Source: Temnopleurus reevesii (Eukaryota > Echinodermata > Echinoidea > Temnopleuroida > Temnopleuridae). Taken from it: a stretch of DNA of 64,000 nucleotides. This document shows positions 60,601 through 64,000 of the stretch, piece by piece (position 1 is the stretch's first letter; each line of letters opens with the position of its first letter). Position numbers and translations under genes: made by a program. The stretch is from positions 49,915 to 113,914 of the forward strand of contig BQKZ01000425.1 in the NCBI GenBank assembly GCA_036244855.1, written 5' to 3'. The notes under the pieces are model-generated. The model was not told the origin of the DNA, did not search any database, and worked only from the letters and a program-made list of their open reading frames with translations.

Positions 60601-61904
60601 TCGCAGGTTTTTAAAAAAAGTACAACTGTTTTGGCATACTTGCTCATTTTACAAAATCAAATTTGAATAGGCAGGACACTAAAAATCAACCCCTTGAACA
60701 TTCTATTTCGCTAGCTAAAATAGAATGAATTATGTAAAAACAAAATCTTGCTTATAAGTTATATTCAGTCCTGGTAGATGTATGCCGGCTTCAAGAAGAT
60801 GAAATTATTTCAAATCCCTCTATTTGACTGTTAAAAGCAAACACAATTACTTTTAAAAATACATGGGACTAAATGTAAGTAAAAAATTGTGTTTCATAAA
60901 AGTTGTTACATAAAATATAATTTTTAATAATTAGCAGATCTGTTTTGATCTTCATATTGAAATAAGAAATTTGACAGCAAGAATCAAGCGGCTTATCAAA
61001 ACATATACAGAAATGACAAATTCCACCAAATAAATGAGTTCTCGTTCAACAGCAAGAGGTGTATTTTTCTGAATGTCTGCCACAATATTTGTCAAGCAAA
61101 GCAGCTGGGGGCATGGATTAAGTCTGAAACTGATATAAAAGGAATACAGTTTACTTAGATTAAAACCACACAAAGGGAAACTTCTCCACCATGAAATATG
61201 ATAATGTTGAATGCCCTATAACAGCGAGGGTCTGTGTTAATGGGCAAGTTCTATTGTACTTGATGCTATTGCAGCCCATTATGCTTAGGCACCATGAATC
61301 ATAATTTGTTGGAATAAATATACATTAAAATGTTATGAAAATACGTATTGTTGGTCAGAGGGGCTTGATATCAAATCATGCATTTGAAACACAGTTTCAA
61401 TTGTCACTATGTACATGTTAAAATGTAGTGTGCACACCATTTGTTCAACTCAGAAAAATATGTTTCCGGTTTTAAAGATTTATCTGGATCTCCCTTAAAT
61501 CTGAATGGAAGCTGTAGCTGTTCTGTAGTTATATTCATCATAGAAATAAGTTTGTGCAATCAGAGAGCAAGTCCAAATATATTTTTTTAAATAAAATAAT
61601 TTAAAACCCAAGGAACCATTTCACCAACTCCTTCACAATGTAAGTCTTCAAAGAAAGATAGTGATATTAGTTCCCTGTAGACCACTGCAAAGAACCGCAT
61701 TATTTCTCTCTACAAAAAAGATACATCTATTAGGACTACTACATACGAATGTACAAGTACTCTGAATTTGAACTAAACTACACAAGAACAAAATACTGGA
61801 CTCCAAGACTAATATTAAATTCAAATTACCAAAATATAATTCACCTCATGATGTAACAGAGCAATAACATTTTTATGGCAAATTTCCCTGCTTCTTCCCT
61901 GCTT
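60601..61904. other. Upstream sequence, no feature recognised
   Basis: AT-rich. The CTATAACAGCGAGGGTCT near 61216 faintly resembles a family H end but cannot be bounded. No exon supported. Confidence 0.45.
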
Positions 61905-61910
61905 CCAGAA

Positions 61911-62668
61911 AGGCCTTGTCTTTCCATGGGTGACCCCTCCAATCTTGCACCAAGCTGATAGTCATTTATCTGAACCGTCTCAATACTTCCTGGTCACCCA
62001 AAGGTCAACTGAGCCCAGACAGGCCTTGTCCTTGGGTGACCCTTTGAATCTTGTACCTAGCTAATGGTCAGTTATCCGATCTGTCTCACTTCTTCCTGAA
62101 TCCTGGTCACCCAAAGGTCAACAGAACCAAGACAGGCCTTATCCTTGGGCGACCCTTTCAATCTTACATCAAGCTGATGGTCAGTTATCTTATCTATCTC
62201 CCTACTTCTTGGTCACCCAAATGTCAACAGAGCCCTGACAGGCCTTGACCATGGGTGACCCTGTGAATCTCGCACCAAGCTGATGGTCAGCTACATGATC
62301 TGTCTCCCCACTTCCTGATACATGTAACCCAATCTGCCAATGGTCAACAGAGCTCAGACAGGCCTTGTCCTTGGTGACCCTTTGAATCTTGTACCCAGCT
62401 GACAGTCATTTATCTGACCTGTCTCCCCGACTACATAGTCACCCAAAGGTCATCAGATAAAAGACAGGCCTTGTCCTTGAATGACCCTTTGAATCTTGCA
62501 CCCAGCTGATGGTCAGTTATCTGATCCGTCTCCCCACTTCTTGCTCACCCACAGGTCAACAGAGCCTAGACAGGCCTTGTCCTTGGGTGACCCTTTGAAT
62601 CTTGCACCCATCTGATGGTCATTTATCTGACCCGTCTCAATACTTCCTGGTCACCCAAACGTCAACAT
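61911..62668. repeat. Minisatellite, seven units of 106-120 bp
   Basis: AGGCCTTGTC-type starts recur at 61911, 62021, 62134, 62240, 62360, 62466 and 62572. Each unit continues TTGGGTGACCCTTTGAATCT, GCACC-AGCTGATGGTCAG, TATCTGA-C-GTCTC, CTTCCTGGTCACCC and AAAGGTCAACAGAGCC. Copies differ by substitutions and small indels. The open frame at 62051-62248 is produced by the repeat. Several units carry TGGTCA-CCCAA-AGGTCA, a direct repeat of nuclear-receptor-like half-sites spaced by five bases. Confidence 0.92.
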
Positions 62669-63880
62669 GAATGGAAAGACCCAACAATGGGGAATTTCCC
62701 CTGTACATAGCGTACATCATGATATAAAATGAAAGATCATAAGGGGAAGTTTTATCACAAATGATGTTTTGTCCTAATCTGAGTGCTGGGCAATAGTATT
62801 AAGTATTAAAACAAAACAAGATCATCTTCATATACCACATAATTCAATTTCATAAAACATAAAAATTATCATTGTCCTGAACTATTGGTTCTTAGGGTCT
62901 ATATTAATTAAATTACTTTGTATAAGATTATAAGGAGTTTTATCCTTCACATGTAATCAAAATATGAACTACACTTTCATTCTTAATCATAAATGTATAA
63001 TTCCAAAAATTTAGATTATCCATAAGTCAGACCTCGCATGATTTGTAAATAAAACTTCAACATTATAAATTAAAATTGCTCAGTGCAGTCGCTTTGGCTT
63101 CAACTATTAAAAAAAAAACGATATCTACATGTACCAAATAAAGCTGACTTCTGAAAAATACATACTTTTGTAAAAATAGGCCAGCCAATCATGCGTAATA
63201 ATTCATTCAATGTAGTTTAAATTATGAACGATCAGGGCAGCCATAAAAATATTCTAATGGGTTGTATTAGTTTCAACTGACTGAATACTATGCCGAAATG
63301 ACAATAAAGAGCTTAAAATCTTACAGTACGATGCGATCATTGATCATACATGTGCGTAAACCTATGTACATAGAGGGGTATGGATTTGCCTCCCAAAGTT
63401 CTTACTACCATCCCAAACTAATTTCTTGAATTAACTAACAACTTTCTCAGTAGTCCAATGTTCAACTTAAATTCTGAATCGACTGCCAAATAGGTTCATT
63501 GTGCAAATCATTTGTTCTATTTCCCCCTCCCGCCTCGGCATTCTAACACCTTTCTGTCCATTTTGTTTCAATCGCATGTAAATATTAGAGCACCAGCTGA
63601 AAATCAATTTTGATATGCAATGCTACAATTTAACATGCATTTCATACTGGATCAATGATTATGCACTGCAGGGCCAACATAGAAAAGTAATGTGGGGTGT
63701 GGTGTTACAATTTTTTAAGGCATGTTTAGAAATGTGGTGCTGCAAAAGAAGTGAAAATTTAATGATTTCATTCTCAGCCCACCTCCAAAATCCTTACAAT
63801 ATATGCAAGTCGTGGGCCTTACAATTTACAATGCAAATTCTATTACAAGTACATACATGTACATGCACATGCCAAAAAAA
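62669..63880. other. Upstream sequence, no feature recognised
   Basis: AT-rich with ACATACATGTACATGCACAT near 63851. The open frame 63615-63890 has no recognised domain. Confidence 0.45.
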
Positions 63881-64000
63881 AACTAGATGAATCCTCGACC
63901 GCGCACGGTCAAAATTTATGCCTCCGCCATCACGCAATCAGAAAGATATGTACGGCTTGTTCCATGCCATAAGAAATCAAAAACATTTTACAAATTCTGG
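63881..64000. mobile_element. Family M element, copy 2, cut by the window edge
   Basis: CTAGATGAATCCTCGACCG, GCGCACGGTC and ATGCCTCCGCCATCACGC repeat the left end of the element at 42561-43076 almost exactly. The rest lies beyond the window. Confidence 0.88.

Noticed and set aside
61911..62668. Repeat-containing protein or CRISPR-like array
   Set aside because: Units are over 100 bp, contiguous and diverged, with stops in every frame; this is a eukaryotic minisatellite.

Overview
This is animal nuclear DNA, AT-rich and almost entirely non-coding. It carries spliced exons (GT donors, AG acceptors), tRNA-derived SINEs, many miniature inverted-repeat elements (MITEs), microsatellites, and single-N scaffold joins. 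The repeat style (TA-flanked palindromic MITEs, the CGGAGGCAT-ended element, frequent ACATGTAC motifs) and a conserved TTC28-type TPR exon point to a marine invertebrate. An echinoderm such as a sea urchin is my best guess; this is inference, not proof.

One exon is certain. At 55487-55897 on the minus strand, a 411-base exon encodes the N-terminal TPR pair of TTC28, with a good acceptor and a GTAAGA donor. No further TTC28 exon is visible at lower coordinates, so positions 1-55486 appear to be one very large intron, as is usual for this gene. Upstream on the same strand, 58102-58372 encodes a marine-invertebrate-type THAP zinc finger that is cut off exactly at a one-base assembly gap. A weaker minus-strand two-exon model at 35.4-34.5 kb encodes a small acidic protein I do not recognise and could be a gene nested in the intron.

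The remainder is layered repeats. At least ten short element families recur. Family A has AACCGTTCCGGAA-type ends. B has AGGGGGTGTTG ends. C is a near-palindrome. G has GTTGTCTTT ends. H is pogo-like CAGTCAAACCT. I has CTGTATAAGCC ends. J is CAGGGCGCTACAA, hAT-like. M is the CGGAGGCAT element. N is built of GGCCGGCC motifs. The ~425 bp element at 7.6-8.0 kb contains an 84 bp tandem repeat. Two SINE families are present, one of them inside a foldback. Tandem or direct duplications occur at 14.85-15.33, 24.6-25.0, 26.0-26.4, and 61.9-62.7 kb.

The region 42-46.5 kb needs caution. Three N joins are flanked by exact or near-exact duplicate sequence, which looks like unmerged contig overlaps or haplotypes. 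One of the duplicated blocks carries a MITE that the other lacks.

No rRNA, functional tRNA, CRISPR array or prokaryotic operon is present. The candidates most worth a second look are the THAP exon beside TTC28, the miRNA-like hairpin at 27.5 kb, the long hairpin at 42.0 kb, nuclear-receptor half-site arrays carried by repeats, and the GC-richer island at 59.9-60.25 kb lying between two nearly identical hAT-like insertions.
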